A DNA stretch of 64,000 nucleotides from Pseudomonas abyssi (lineage in GTDB: Bacteria > Pseudomonadota > Gammaproteobacteria > Pseudomonadales > Pseudomonadaceae): the NCBI RefSeq assembly GCF_002307495.1, contig NZ_NTMR01000017.1:62001-126000 (forward strand), given 5' to 3'. The position numbers and the translations under genes were made by a program. Positions 7,079 through 15,811 of the stretch are shown piece after piece. The stretch's first letter is position 1. The number at the start of each line of letters is the position of its first letter. The notes below the pieces were generated by a model. It made no database searches, was not told where the DNA came from, and saw only the letters and a program-made list of their open reading frames with translations.

Positions 7079-9735
7079 GGCGTTATCACTATTTCCGGGT
7101 GATAACCCATTGTGCGCAATTCACCGGTGGCGGCATCCAGGCGCGCAGCATCACGGGGCAGGTCAACGCGTACCGCAAAGCTGCTGCCGCTCGCGTTGCG
7201 CACAATATAAGCTGGCAGCGCACTACTGCGTGCACGACGGGTAATGTCTACCGCCTCCCGTTCACTGCTAACGTCAGCTATCTGCAAAACGGTTGTATTG
7301 GTGTCAGGGGTGGCATGCAGAGCAGTCAGGTCAGTCGTAATGTTGCTTATCTGTCCCGGTTGCTGCCGTACTTCACGTTGAGTTTGGGTAGCCGGAGCCT
7401 CCTGTTCACGGGTGGCCGGCCATTGCTCAGGACGCAGATCCACTTGCGGTTGGGCACCGGCTACAGGCATACCGGCTGGCGGCAGAATGGGTGCGCTGAT
7501 ATCAGGTAGCAATGGGTGCTTCTCAGGCTGCGAACGGCTCTGCTGCCTGCGCATGAAGTCATAGCGATCCAGCGTCAAGCCCCGACTGGCCTCAGCGTCA
7601 CGAATGACATAGGGCCGTAGAAAGACCATCAGGTTGGTTTTCACCCGGTCACGGCTTTCATAGCGAAACAGATGACCAAGCCCGGGCAGCGAACCAAGCA
7701 CTGGCACCGAGTTACTGGTCGTGGAAACGGTGTCTTCAAGCAGCCCGCCAAGTACCATGATCTGACCATCATCCAGCAGCACACTGGTATCCAGCGCCCG
7801 CTTATTGGTGACGATACCGCCGATGTTCGAGCTGGTCATGTCCAGGCTCGAGACCTCTTGGTAGATGTCCAGCTTGACCGTACCTCCTTCGGAAATCTGC
7901 GGGCGAATATTGAGTTGGAGCCCCACATCTTCACGTTCTACCGTCTGGAACGGGTTATCACTACTACTGCCGCTGGTAACGTAGCTGCCGCTGACGAAGG
8001 GAACCGTTTTACCCACCATGATGCTGGCTTCCTCGTTATCCAGCGTCAGGATGTTTGGGGTAGACAGGATGTTGGCGCCGCCCGAGGTTTGCAGGGCGCG
8101 GGCGAGCACCTCCAGGTTGAGTATCTCGCCAACCCCCGGCAGATTAATGGTGCCGTCGACAATTCCGAGATTGAGTCCGGAAGGCAGCAAGTCCAGGGTG
8201 TTGCTGGCGCTCATATTGAGCCCCGGCCCGCCCAGATTGGTGCCACCGATGAATCGGCCATTGTTTTTCATCCACTGAATACCCAGTTCAGCGGCATTGG
8301 TCTCGTTCACTTCAACGATCAGGCTCTCGACCAGCACCTGGGCACGGCGCTGATCAAGCAGATCAATCACCCGGCGCAAGCTGCGGTACATGGGTTCAGG
8401 GGCGGAAATGATCAGGGTGTTGGTAGTCGCATCTGCCTGCACGGTCACCCCGTTGGCCGAAAAAGCCATCCCGTTATCCATGCTCCCCGGAATACCCTGT
8501 TGCGCACCGCTGGCGTTGGCGCCAAAACGCTGGCTGTTGGCTCCACCACCGATGCTACCGGCCTGCGCGGTGGTGCCGCTGGAACTACTCGCACCACCGA
8601 GCATGCCACCTCCACCGAGCGTTGAACGTGCACTATCGACGCCACTGCCAAAGGCGCTCTGCCCCCCAGTATCACCGGTAAGCAAACCGCGCAGCACCTC
8701 GGACAGATAGGTAGCCTGAGCGTTGCGCAGGTACACCACATGTAGGTTGCCAGGATCTTCCTGCGCGTTGTCGAGCTTGATGATGAGGTCACGGGCCAGG
8801 GCGGTGCGCGCCGGGCTGCTGGAGCGAATAATCACGCTGTTGGAGCGTGGGTCAGCCAACACATTGATATTACTCGTCTTGTTATCGTCACTTTGCAGCA
8901 GCTCAGCAGCCAGCCCGGCAATATCAACAGCGACACCGTTGAGGACTTTCACCACATCGGTGTCAATTGACGACGGCGTATCAATACTGTCGATAACCTG
9001 AGCGATACGTTCCAGATTCTCGACATAATCGGTAACCACCAACGTATTGTTGGCAGCGTAAGCCTGGATGCTATTCTCCGCCGCGATCATTGGCTTGAGC
9101 ACATCGACCAATGACTCGGCATTTTCATAGTCGAGTTGAAACGTGCGCGTCGCTATCCCGCCGCCGGGTTGCTCGGCATTGACTGATCCGCCTTGGGTCC
9201 TGGCATCCGCTACCGGGACCACTCGGCTGACATCACCGACATCAACAATGGTAAAGCCACGCATCCGCAATGTAGAAACCAGCATATCGTATGCCGTACC
9301 GGCCGGTATCTCGCCCTCGGATACCAGCGTGATATTGCCTTTCACCCGCGGATCGATAAGAAAGTTACGGCCCAAAAACCGGGACAGCCCAGTAATAACC
9401 GACTGGATATCCGCATCGACAAAGTTCAACACGGCCTGGTCTTCGATATCCGTGGATGATCCACCGCTCGACGACCTTCCAGAGCGGGGTGTGCTTTGCC
9501 CCAGCGGACGGGTCACGTGTTGTGAAATGCGGTCGGGCCGTGACGCTACGGTTGCGGCGGCAGAGTGATGTGTCTGAGATTGGTCAGCGTCTTCAAATCG
9601 GCTACTGGGCACATAGACACCATCGCGATACAGCGGCGGCTCCCCATCAATCGTCGCGCACCCTGCTATCGTCAGAGTCAGACAGCAAACCAATGTGTGG
9701 CGTCGAACAGCTACTGCTAACCTGCTTCGCATCAT
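7075..9735 (-). CDS. gspD: type II secretion outer-membrane lipo-secretin GspD with C-terminal SPOR-like extension
   Basis: 886 residues. The N-terminus carries a lipoprotein signal with lipobox TIAGC (Cys26). This fits HxcQ of P. aeruginosa, which is known as a self-piloting lipo-secretin. N0-N3 domains follow (about residues 100-460), with a Gly/Ser-rich insertion at about 365-420, then the secretin barrel (about 460-715, with VPVLGSLPGLGHLF and the closing VFLRPYVI). Beyond the secretin core lies an extra tail of about 170 residues: a Pro/Gln-rich linker, then a domain at about 820-886 (VLQIADVSSEREAV ... YIVRNASGSSFAVRVDLP) that resembles a SPOR fold. SPOR is my reading, not a search result. 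The gene overlaps gspM and gspE by 4 nt each. Confidence 0.95.
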   Translation of the reverse strand: MMRSRLAVAVRRHTLVCCLTLTIAGCATIDGEPPLYRDGVYVPSSRFEDADQSQTHHSAAATVASRPDRISQHVTRPLGQSTPRSGRSSSGGSSTDIEDQAVLNFVDADIQSVITGLSRFLGRNFLIDPRVKGNITLVSEGEIPAGTAYDMLVSTLRMRGFTIVDVGDVSRVVPVADARTQGGSVNAEQPGGGIATRTFQLDYENAESLVDVLKPMIAAENSIQAYAANNTLVVTDYVENLERIAQVIDSIDTPSSIDTDVVKVLNGVAVDIAGLAAELLQSDDNKTSNINVLADPRSNSVIIRSSSPARTALARDLIIKLDNAQEDPGNLHVVYLRNAQATYLSEVLRGLLTGDTGGQSAFGSGVDSARSTLGGGGMLGGASSSSGTTAQAGSIGGGANSQRFGANASGAQQGIPGSMDNGMAFSANGVTVQADATTNTLIISAPEPMYRSLRRVIDLLDQRRAQVLVESLIVEVNETNAAELGIQWMKNNGRFIGGTNLGGPGLNMSASNTLDLLPSGLNLGIVDGTINLPGVGEILNLEVLARALQTSGGANILSTPNILTLDNEEASIMVGKTVPFVSGSYVTSGSSSDNPFQTVEREDVGLQLNIRPQISEGGTVKLDIYQEVSSLDMTSSNIGGIVTNKRALDTSVLLDDGQIMVLGGLLEDTVSTTSNSVPVLGSLPGLGHLFRYESRDRVKTNLMVFLRPYVIRDAEASRGLTLDRYDFMRRQQSRSQPEKHPLLPDISAPILPPAGMPVAGAQPQVDLRPEQWPATREQEAPATQTQREVRQQPGQISNITTDLTALHATPDTNTTVLQIADVSSEREAVDITRRARSSALPAYIVRNASGSSFAVRVDLPRDAARLDAATGELRTMGYHPEIVITP

Positions 9736-10274
9736 AACCCGCTCCCTGCCTGTTCCATTGCCATGATCACCTGAGCCCGAACCTGACCGGATAAGCCATG
9801 TGATTCATCTTGATCCGACCGCTGCATACTGAGCTGTTGCACAGTCATCACCGGGGATGCCGAGATAGTGAACAGCCAAGCCATCAGTTGTGTTGCATCA
9901 ACTGGCTGTTGAAAATCGACCTGCACCTTATCCTCACGCTGGTTGATAAGATAAATACCGGTAAAACCGGCATGATCGAGACTGGCCTGCAACTGCTGGC
10001 TTGGCGTTTGCGAAGCCGAATCGGCAATAACCGGAGACCCGACATCAGCCAGCACCAGCTGCAAGGTATTGGCCTGGGTGCGCAGGCGTGGCAGTTCGTC
10101 CTCCCAATGCGCCAAGGTATCCAGAGCAGGTTTCACCAGCGTCAGCCAGATGACCGCCGCACCCACCACAACCAGCATGATCAGAATCTGCTTGCGCTCC
10201 TTGGCTGACAGCGCCTGCCAACGACCTTTGGCATTGGCGATAGCGGGTTGTAACGCTGTCAGGGGAATTTTCAT
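9732..10274 (-). CDS. gspM: type II secretion system protein GspM
   Basis: 180 residues with a short cytoplasmic N-terminus, one membrane segment (about residues 31-50, ILIMLVVVGAAVIWLTLV) and a periplasmic ferredoxin-like domain, the standard GspM layout. The motif 'R W Q A L S A K E R K' just before the membrane helix is common in GspM/XcpZ. It stabilises GspL in the inner-membrane platform. It lies between gspL and gspD with 4-nt overlaps at both ends. HxcZ equivalent by position. Confidence 0.9.
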   Translation of the reverse strand: MKIPLTALQPAIANAKGRWQALSAKERKQILIMLVVVGAAVIWLTLVKPALDTLAHWEDELPRLRTQANTLQLVLADVGSPVIADSASQTPSQQLQASLDHAGFTGIYLINQREDKVQVDFQQPVDATQLMAWLFTISASPVMTVQQLSMQRSDQDESHGLSGQVRAQVIMAMEQAGSGL

Positions 10275-11479
10275 TGCAAGGCTACCGAGGGTGCTGGCGG
10301 GACTGGTGAAATACCCTCCGGCGAAGCGACTGGATTGGTTTGGCTGGTATCCACCTGCAAGCGAATACCCGCCTCACTCGGCTGCACATTGAGACCACGC
10401 TCGTAGGCCTGTGTCTGTAATGCCTGCAGCTCCTCCGGCCTCAGTGCAGCCCCTTCGCGCCACTGGATATCCATCTGGCCATTGCGATACTGAACACGTT
10501 GTACCTGGCCATCGGCGTCAGTGAGCAGGCTCACCGTGGCCCGCGCCAGGGCAGGAAACGCCGGTTCATTCACCACACCGTCCCCACTTTGCCGGGCATC
10601 GCGCATTTGCCGCGCCTGCTGCAGTGGGTTGATGACCATACTGACTTCCGGGAAAGCCGCTTTCACCTGCGCAGCCATATTGCGAGAAATATCCCGCCCT
10701 TCAGATGCCACCTGCTCCGCATACACATTCAGCCCCAGCAGCCATACCGCGGTCGCGGCTGTGGCCCAGGCCAGCGCGGGTCGAAGCCAGTGGCGCGGCT
10801 GACCACTCGTAGCGGTCTTTTTGCCCGTAGTCAGCGCCCACGGCCAGTCAGCGCCCGTCCAGGGTATAACCCCCTCACCCGCCAGCCATTGCAATGCTGG
10901 TGGCTCTTCGAAGAGCTGTTGTAAACGTGCTTCAGCATCAACTGGAGCATGTTGCCCCGGGGGCAACGGGTGCATGATTCCCCGGTCAGCACAGGTACGC
11001 GCCACAACCCAGCCATCAAGCAAGGCAGCACTGGCGACGGGAAGAAACGCCGGAGCTGGCAACAGTGCCTGTACCGGCAAACCATGCTGTTGCAGGGTTT
11101 GCACGGCTGTCTGCAGCGTGCTGTTGGCAGTCCAGCAGACCGGCACCTTGCCGTCCTCACCACGCCGACCGAAACCGACAGCGAGGCTTTCCGGAGCATC
11201 CAACGCCAGCAGCTCCAGTGCCCCCAATACCGCGCTCCGTTGGCGCTTGGCCGGTAACGGCGGCAAAACAAGCTCAGCCATGGAAAGGTCACCTGGGTGC
11301 AGGCAGACTTCTACCCGTCTGGGCTTGTAGTCATTTTTTATTGCCGCAAGGTTTGCGTACACCGCACTGTGCCAGCCGCCAGCGGATGCATACCCGACAC
11401 AAGCAATCTGATCCCAGGGAGCATCATGCAAGGGCGGCAGCAATAGACGCAGAAGATCAACCTGTTGGGGCATGCTCAT
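10271..11479 (-). CDS. gspL: type II secretion system protein GspL
   Basis: 402 residues from the ATG at 11479, which overlaps the gspK stop (ATGA) and follows a GGAGGG Shine-Dalgarno sequence; an upstream in-frame ATG at 11497 is less well placed. The N-terminal half is an actin-like cytoplasmic domain (HPGDLSMAELVLPPLPAKRQ) that recruits GspE. A membrane segment (LAWATAATAVWLLGLNVYA) falls near residue 240-260, followed by a periplasmic domain. The Pro/Ser-rich C-terminal tail is slightly longer than usual. It bridges the ATPase and the inner-membrane platform. HxcY equivalent. Confidence 0.93.
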   Translation of the reverse strand: MSMPQQVDLLRLLLPPLHDAPWDQIACVGYASAGGWHSAVYANLAAIKNDYKPRRVEVCLHPGDLSMAELVLPPLPAKRQRSAVLGALELLALDAPESLAVGFGRRGEDGKVPVCWTANSTLQTAVQTLQQHGLPVQALLPAPAFLPVASAALLDGWVVARTCADRGIMHPLPPGQHAPVDAEARLQQLFEEPPALQWLAGEGVIPWTGADWPWALTTGKKTATSGQPRHWLRPALAWATAATAVWLLGLNVYAEQVASEGRDISRNMAAQVKAAFPEVSMVINPLQQARQMRDARQSGDGVVNEPAFPALARATVSLLTDADGQVQRVQYRNGQMDIQWREGAALRPEELQALQTQAYERGLNVQPSEAGIRLQVDTSQTNPVASPEGISPVPPAPSVALQ

Positions 11480-12471
11480 ACGCCCTCCCGCAGCCAAACG
11501 ACTTGAGGCAACGACTCTTTGCTGTCATGCACCAGAGCCTGCATGACCAACGTGGTACGCGGTGTTTTCAACGCACTGGAAAGACGAAACCATTGGCTGG
11601 TGATACCGATCAGCACCCTGCTTTCATCAAGGTCAGGTATCTGCAACCGGTTGGCGAAGTCACCGCGATTGATGAACCATTGGCCGCTGTCGCGGGCTTG
11701 CAGCAGTGCCCGGGCACGATCAAGGGATAAACCGGGAACCCAGGCGGCCAGTACCTCGGCTTTGGCAGTATTGGAGTTGATCCAGGTGCGTTGCGGCAAA
11801 ATAGTGGTATAGGGTCGCAATAGCGTCACGGTATCGGCATTGATACCAGGAACACCCAGCAGATCCTCCACCACCCTCAGTCGCGGCCCCTGATCAGTGA
11901 CGGGCAGGCTGGCCAAGCCGATGTGTTGAGCGGCTCGGACAGCCTCTTCACGCTCCTGCAGTTGCCCGCTGTCCGAAGGAGACCGACGATCAGCCTCAAC
12001 CAGACTCAGCACCACACGACGGGCGACGAGGCTGGCTTGATCTGAAGGTATTCCCAGCAGTGTGCATAAACGCTGAAAGGCAGCGCTTTCCACCGGATCG
12101 ACCTGGCCATTATCAACCAGATTGCGCAGGTTGAACTTGCCCTGCTCATCCGTCAGCTCACTGAATAGATAGGTGCCTTCCATCCCACTGATGATCTGAC
12201 CATTCACGGGCTGATTCCACAGTCCATCGAGCCGGGTTGCTGGCTCACGCTGGGCCTCCGCCTGCAACAGCAACTGTGCTCGACTGACCTCTCCGCGCAG
12301 CAACCAGCTGGCCTGAGCCCGGGTCTGCTCAGTTTGAGCACTGCGAATGGCAAGGGTCTGTCGACCAAGCAAGGTTGAAGCAAGCACAGCAATCACCGCC
12401 ACCACCAGCAGCACGCTGATCACCGCCATACCCCGTTCCTGCCGTATGCAGTCGTTATAGGTCGGCATCAT
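11476..12471 (-). CDS. gspK: type II secretion minor pseudopilin GspK
   Basis: 331 residues, the usual GspK size. A prepilin-type leader ends at ERG, followed by MAVISVLLVVAVIAVLAS. As typical for GspK, the residue at +1 is not Phe and +5 lacks the conserved Glu. The large globular domain follows, containing the helix-hairpin-helix-like region (GVPGINADTVTLLRPY, then WVPGLSLDRARALLQARDS). GspK caps the pseudopilus tip with GspI and GspJ. It is processed by a prepilin peptidase not encoded in this window. The start is 8 nt after the gspG stop. Confidence 0.94.
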   Translation of the reverse strand: MMPTYNDCIRQERGMAVISVLLVVAVIAVLASTLLGRQTLAIRSAQTEQTRAQASWLLRGEVSRAQLLLQAEAQREPATRLDGLWNQPVNGQIISGMEGTYLFSELTDEQGKFNLRNLVDNGQVDPVESAAFQRLCTLLGIPSDQASLVARRVVLSLVEADRRSPSDSGQLQEREEAVRAAQHIGLASLPVTDQGPRLRVVEDLLGVPGINADTVTLLRPYTTILPQRTWINSNTAKAEVLAAWVPGLSLDRARALLQARDSGQWFINRGDFANRLQIPDLDESRVLIGITSQWFRLSSALKTPRTTLVMQALVHDSKESLPQVVWLREGV

Positions 12472-12479
12472 GATCAGCT

Positions 12480-12932
12480 CTACAACTGCCAGGAGCCAAT
12501 ATCAGCATTGGCTTTCTCACCACCCGGCTCGCCATCGGCACCCAGTGAGAACACATCGACCTCGCCGTAGGTGCCCGGATTCAAATACTGATATGGATTG
12601 CCCCAGGGATCATTGGGCAGTTTTTCCAGGTAGTTGCGCCAATTTGTCGGCTCCTTGCCTGAAGAAGGCTTCTCTACCAGAGCCTGCAAGCCTTGCTGAG
12701 CGGTAGGGTAGGAACCATTATCGAGGCGGTAGAGCTTCAGCGCCTGCATGATGGAACCTACATCGTTACTTGCGGCCGTGGCGCGAGCCTGGTCGGGACG
12801 ATCCATCAGATTAGGAACCACCAGCGCAGCGAGCACGCCCATGATGACCAATACCACCATAATCTCAATCAGGGTGAAGCCGACCTGGCGCTGCAAACAA
12901 GAGGATATGTTGCTCTGTATACGTACCGTCAT
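12480..12932 (-). CDS. gspG: type II secretion major pseudopilin GspG
   Basis: 150 residues. The prepilin cleavage site is VG/FTLIEIMVVLVIMGVLAALV, with the conserved Glu5. The C-terminal part has the GspG features: YRLDNGSYPTAQQGLQALV, a WRNYLEKLPNDPWGNPYQY segment and the calcium-binding loop region DVFSLGADGEPGG. It polymerises into the pseudopilus that pushes substrates through GspD. First gene of the seven-gene minus-strand operon, with a GGGAG Shine-Dalgarno sequence. HxcT equivalent. Confidence 0.97.
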   Translation of the reverse strand: MTVRIQSNISSCLQRQVGFTLIEIMVVLVIMGVLAALVVPNLMDRPDQARATAASNDVGSIMQALKLYRLDNGSYPTAQQGLQALVEKPSSGKEPTNWRNYLEKLPNDPWGNPYQYLNPGTYGEVDVFSLGADGEPGGEKANADIGSWQL

Positions 12933-13343
12933 TCCGCTCTCCCAGATTTGCCATCTTGGTCATCTGATAATGACAAGTCAGCATGTCAGTTTGATTTCCC
13001 GAACACAGCACTTACCTGATCACAGCAAATACCCTTAACTTCGAACAAGAACGTGACTTATTAAAGATGATAGGCGCCCCTGCGGATACTGATCGCAGAT
13101 AAGTTGAATATCTTATTGCCTGAACTGAAGTCACAACGTGATCAGGTAAACGTATCAACCCCCTCCCCTGCGAATACGTGTCTTGCGAAACCCGCCATGA
13201 GTCGAAAAACTACCCGTGTCACCGTTTAGCCAATAGCGAGTTGCTCGGTAACACGCGCTGAGTTTGTTCACATGGTAGGAACGAGTTTTTTGATAAGCCC
13301 ACCACCAACCGCGTTTTACACTGACACGGCTCATAGTTTCGCC
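12933..13343. promoter_or_regulatory. upstream control region of the gspG-F operon
   Basis: 410 bp without a convincing gene, between the LysR gene stop and gspG. It must carry the promoter of the secretion operon on the minus strand. It holds a perfect 12-bp inverted repeat pair (listed separately) and TGTCAT-like half-sites near gspG, but I could not assign a proper Pho box or -35/-10 pair. Confidence 0.5.
13012..13149. repeat. 12-bp inverted repeat pair in the gspG control region
   Basis: TTACCTGATCAC at 13012-13023 and its exact reverse complement GTGATCAGGTAA at 13138-13149. The 114 bp between the arms is AT-rich and itself contains the small inverted repeat GATAAG/CTTATT. Each arm has the palindromic core TGATCA. 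A pair of operator half-sites bound by a looping regulator would look like this; the LysR gene next door is one candidate regulator. Confidence 0.5.
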
Positions 13344-14327
13344 TCACTTTCGCTTGAGTACGCGTGTAATACGCTCGGCAATCATCCTGGCATCCGGATC
13401 ATTTGCAGATCGCTTGCTGCGCCCTACCCACACCTCCAATGCCAACTTGTTATCCAGCAATATCGGTAGCCGCCTGACTCCGGCGTCCAGGTAGACTGCT
13501 TTGTCAGGCAATAAGCCTACGCCGTTGGCCCAACGTATCATTCGCCATTGCGCATCAGGCGTGTCGACATGAATGGTCCCATGCTGGCGCTGTATGACGC
13601 AGTCATTCCATTGCGCAAAGCTCGGAAACCGCTCATATCCCTGGTACTGAACGACCATATAATCATCCAGGTCCGCCAGGCTTACCGGCATCATGCGCCC
13701 CCGGATGCGGCGCTCAGTGATGTAGGGCGAAAAGCCAAGAGTCGATAAACTCCGAGAAGCAGTCAGTTGACTGCGCAATTCATTGCTTGCGTACGGATCC
13801 TGCAACCAGACCACCAGGTCAGCGCTCTGCTGCAGCTCTGGCGCGTCATTCACCAGCGATACCTTCAGCCCTGCGTTTTCGCGGATAACTGAAATCAGTT
13901 CTCGAAACAAAAATCCTTCGAGCACCATCGTCGGAATAGACAAGGTCAGCTCATTGTGGACACCGTAGATACTCGACGCGGAAACACCCTCGTGCTGTTC
14001 GTTATGCTGATAAAGCTGATATAGCTGATTACCCGCATCGGTAAGAATTACCCGGCTACCGTCCCAGTTAAAAAGTGATATCCCCAGCTGCTTTTCAAGC
14101 AAGCGTATTTCCGTACGTAGCCTGTGCAGGCTGATACCAAGGCTCTGCGCAGCCAAGGTGAAGCCTCCCCGATGCACAACAGCTAGAAAGCACCGCTTAG
14201 CCCGATGATCAAGTAAATGACCTTCAAGCTGTTCGAGCAGCACCGAAGTATTGCGAGCGGGTGATAGTTCGTAGTGAGATCCCCCGTCGCCAGCCCTATA
14301 TCCTCTCCCATGATCCTCGAACATCAC
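13344..14327 (-). CDS. LysR-type transcriptional regulator (PA0701-like)
   Basis: 327 residues. A winged HTH of the LysR type is at about residues 45-105 (FLAVVHRGGFTLAAQSLGISLHRLRTEIRLLEKQLG), preceded by about 40 extra residues with no clear domain. The rest is a LysR effector domain: it opens with LTLSIPTMVLEGFLFRELISVIRE and ends in an ArgP/GcvA-like tail. The start codon overlaps the stop of the preceding small gene (ATGA), so it is the last member of the operon that starts with pdtB. The position equals that of PA0701 in P. aeruginosa. It may regulate secretion or phosphate-starvation genes nearby, but no target is shown here. Confidence 0.85.
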   Translation of the reverse strand: MMFEDHGRGYRAGDGGSHYELSPARNTSVLLEQLEGHLLDHRAKRCFLAVVHRGGFTLAAQSLGISLHRLRTEIRLLEKQLGISLFNWDGSRVILTDAGNQLYQLYQHNEQHEGVSASSIYGVHNELTLSIPTMVLEGFLFRELISVIRENAGLKVSLVNDAPELQQSADLVVWLQDPYASNELRSQLTASRSLSTLGFSPYITERRIRGRMMPVSLADLDDYMVVQYQGYERFPSFAQWNDCVIQRQHGTIHVDTPDAQWRMIRWANGVGLLPDKAVYLDAGVRRLPILLDNKLALEVWVGRSKRSANDPDARMIAERITRVLKRK

Positions 14328-14773
14328 ATCACCTTCGGCAACAGCTGCAAACTCACCAGCAGCGGCATGGGCATGCCTTCAGGTGGCATCACAGGAATAG
14401 GTTTTGTCATCAATATCTGTTTAATATCGCTGTCTGCCTGCGCGTTGTTCAACGCAGGTTCAACCCGCAACCTCACGACGTTTCCCTTATCGTCCAACCA
14501 GACACTCAACAACAGCGGTTCCGAGTCCTGGCCCAGGAGCAAATCCTTGTCCTGCAGGAATTCATGAAACCGAGCACCGGCTTCCGTATCTTCATCCAGA
14601 TAATCCTGCAGAATGGTTCCGGCGAAGCGAGCGTAGGCATCCCACTGTCTCGACATCTCCTCTGCGGTATGACCATCAGCCGACTGAGCGGGAGTACCTG
14701 CAGCCGCTGCGCCCATCAGCCCCAGAAGCTGCAGAATGCGCTTCCATTGAGGCTGCCGCTTTTGAGTGTTCAT
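14324..14773 (-). CDS. exported protein with TonB C-terminal-like domain (PA0700-like)
   Basis: 149 residues from the ATG at 14773, which follows a GGAGG stretch. A signal-like hydrophobic stretch lies at about residues 13-28 (LQLLGLMGAAAAGTPAQS). The second half reads like a TonB C-terminal domain: a strand SVWLDDKGNVVRLRVEPAL, a helix-containing middle, then PPEGMPMPLLVSLQLLP as a closing strand. It has no Pro-rich spacer, so it would be a free periplasmic TonB-CTD-like protein rather than a true TonB. It lies between ppiC and the LysR gene, matching PA0700. Domain assignment is by eye. Confidence 0.65.
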   Translation of the reverse strand: MNTQKRQPQWKRILQLLGLMGAAAAGTPAQSADGHTAEEMSRQWDAYARFAGTILQDYLDEDTEAGARFHEFLQDKDLLLGQDSEPLLLSVWLDDKGNVVRLRVEPALNNAQADSDIKQILMTKPIPVMPPEGMPMPLLVSLQLLPKVM

Positions 14774-14790
14774 CTCCTCCTTCAAGACAT

Positions 14791-15762
14791 CTACTCCAGT
14801 GGTTGCTCAAGCAGCTCAGTAATCTGAGCACCATCGATGCTCAGAGCAGAGGACGTCAGCAACCCTTCCATATAAGCCTGAGCTGTCTGGGTCTGGCGTT
14901 GTTGTCGAAGTGCCTGGCGCAGATTCTCATCCACCTCATCCAGACTCGCGTAACGAGCCTCTTGCACCTCTTCCAGCTTGAGAATGTGCAAGCCTGTCGC
15001 CGTCTGCACTGGATCAGATACATCACCGACCTTCATGCCGCTGACCACTGGCCGCACTTCTGGCAATAATTGCGGCAGCGGTTGCAAGCCGATATCGCCG
15101 CCCAAAGCAGCGGAACGCGCATCATTGGAATGCTCTCTCGCCAGTACCGAGAAATCGGCATTTTTGGTTTTGGCCTGCTTGACCAGTTCAGTGGCCCGCG
15201 TACGGGCCGCTTCAACCGCAGATTCATCATTAGCGGGTGCGGCCAGGTAGATCTGCCGCAACCGATAGCGAGCCGGAATTACCAGTTGATCCTTGCTTTG
15301 CTCATAGGCCGCCGTCATATCCACCTCGGACGGAAAGTCCTCAGGCGGCTGGCTGACTGAATTCATATAACTGCGCAGCACTATTTCACGGGTCGCCTGC
15401 TCAATAGCACGTGCAACCTCCGGCCGTTGCTGCCATTCCTGTGCTGTCGCCTCAGCAAACAGGGCTCTTTCGGCCAACTGGCTGCGCAACCATTGTTCCA
15501 AGGGAGCCCGATTGCTCCGCAACGCATCGCGCACCTCTGTTGGCATGCTTGCCAACCAGTTGCCCACCGTATCCGCATCAATACTGACGCTACCCAGCGT
15601 CGCAACCAAGCGGGCATTGCCCATCGATTCCGCAGCAGCGCCCTGCACTGTCTCAACATCCTGCGAAACAGCATCAGCCGACGATGAAAACCCGCCACTC
15701 AGATAAGCCGCAGTCAGCCCGCCCACACCAATCAGTGCAAAGATAACGTTACGCTTTTTCAC
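14791..15762 (-). CDS. periplasmic or membrane-anchored PpiC-type peptidyl-prolyl isomerase
   Basis: 323 residues from a GTG at 15762 preceded by an AGAGGTGAG Shine-Dalgarno sequence; the longer reading frame upstream lacks coding character. An N-terminal hydrophobic anchor or signal (KKRNVIFALIGVGGLTAAYLSG) is followed by a SurA-like N-terminal helical region (about 45-150) and a parvulin domain (about 150-290) with the family signatures LAREHSNDARSAALGGDIGLQPL and VGDVSDPVQTATGLHILKL. It probably assists folding of the exported porin, TpsA or secretion substrates of this locus. PA0699 equivalent by position. Confidence 0.9.
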   Translation of the reverse strand: MKKRNVIFALIGVGGLTAAYLSGGFSSSADAVSQDVETVQGAAAESMGNARLVATLGSVSIDADTVGNWLASMPTEVRDALRSNRAPLEQWLRSQLAERALFAEATAQEWQQRPEVARAIEQATREIVLRSYMNSVSQPPEDFPSEVDMTAAYEQSKDQLVIPARYRLRQIYLAAPANDESAVEAARTRATELVKQAKTKNADFSVLAREHSNDARSAALGGDIGLQPLPQLLPEVRPVVSGMKVGDVSDPVQTATGLHILKLEEVQEARYASLDEVDENLRQALRQQRQTQTAQAYMEGLLTSSALSIDGAQITELLEQPLE

Positions 15763-15811
15763 AGTTCTCACCTCTGCCACCACAACAAGAAAGGGAGTTG
15801 CACTGCTGAGG

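Noticed and set aside
12970-12995. CTGACAT / TTGTCAT repeats just upstream of gspG as a Pho box
   Set aside because: Start-to-start spacing is 13 bp and the first repeat has a mismatch; not convincing without a matrix score.
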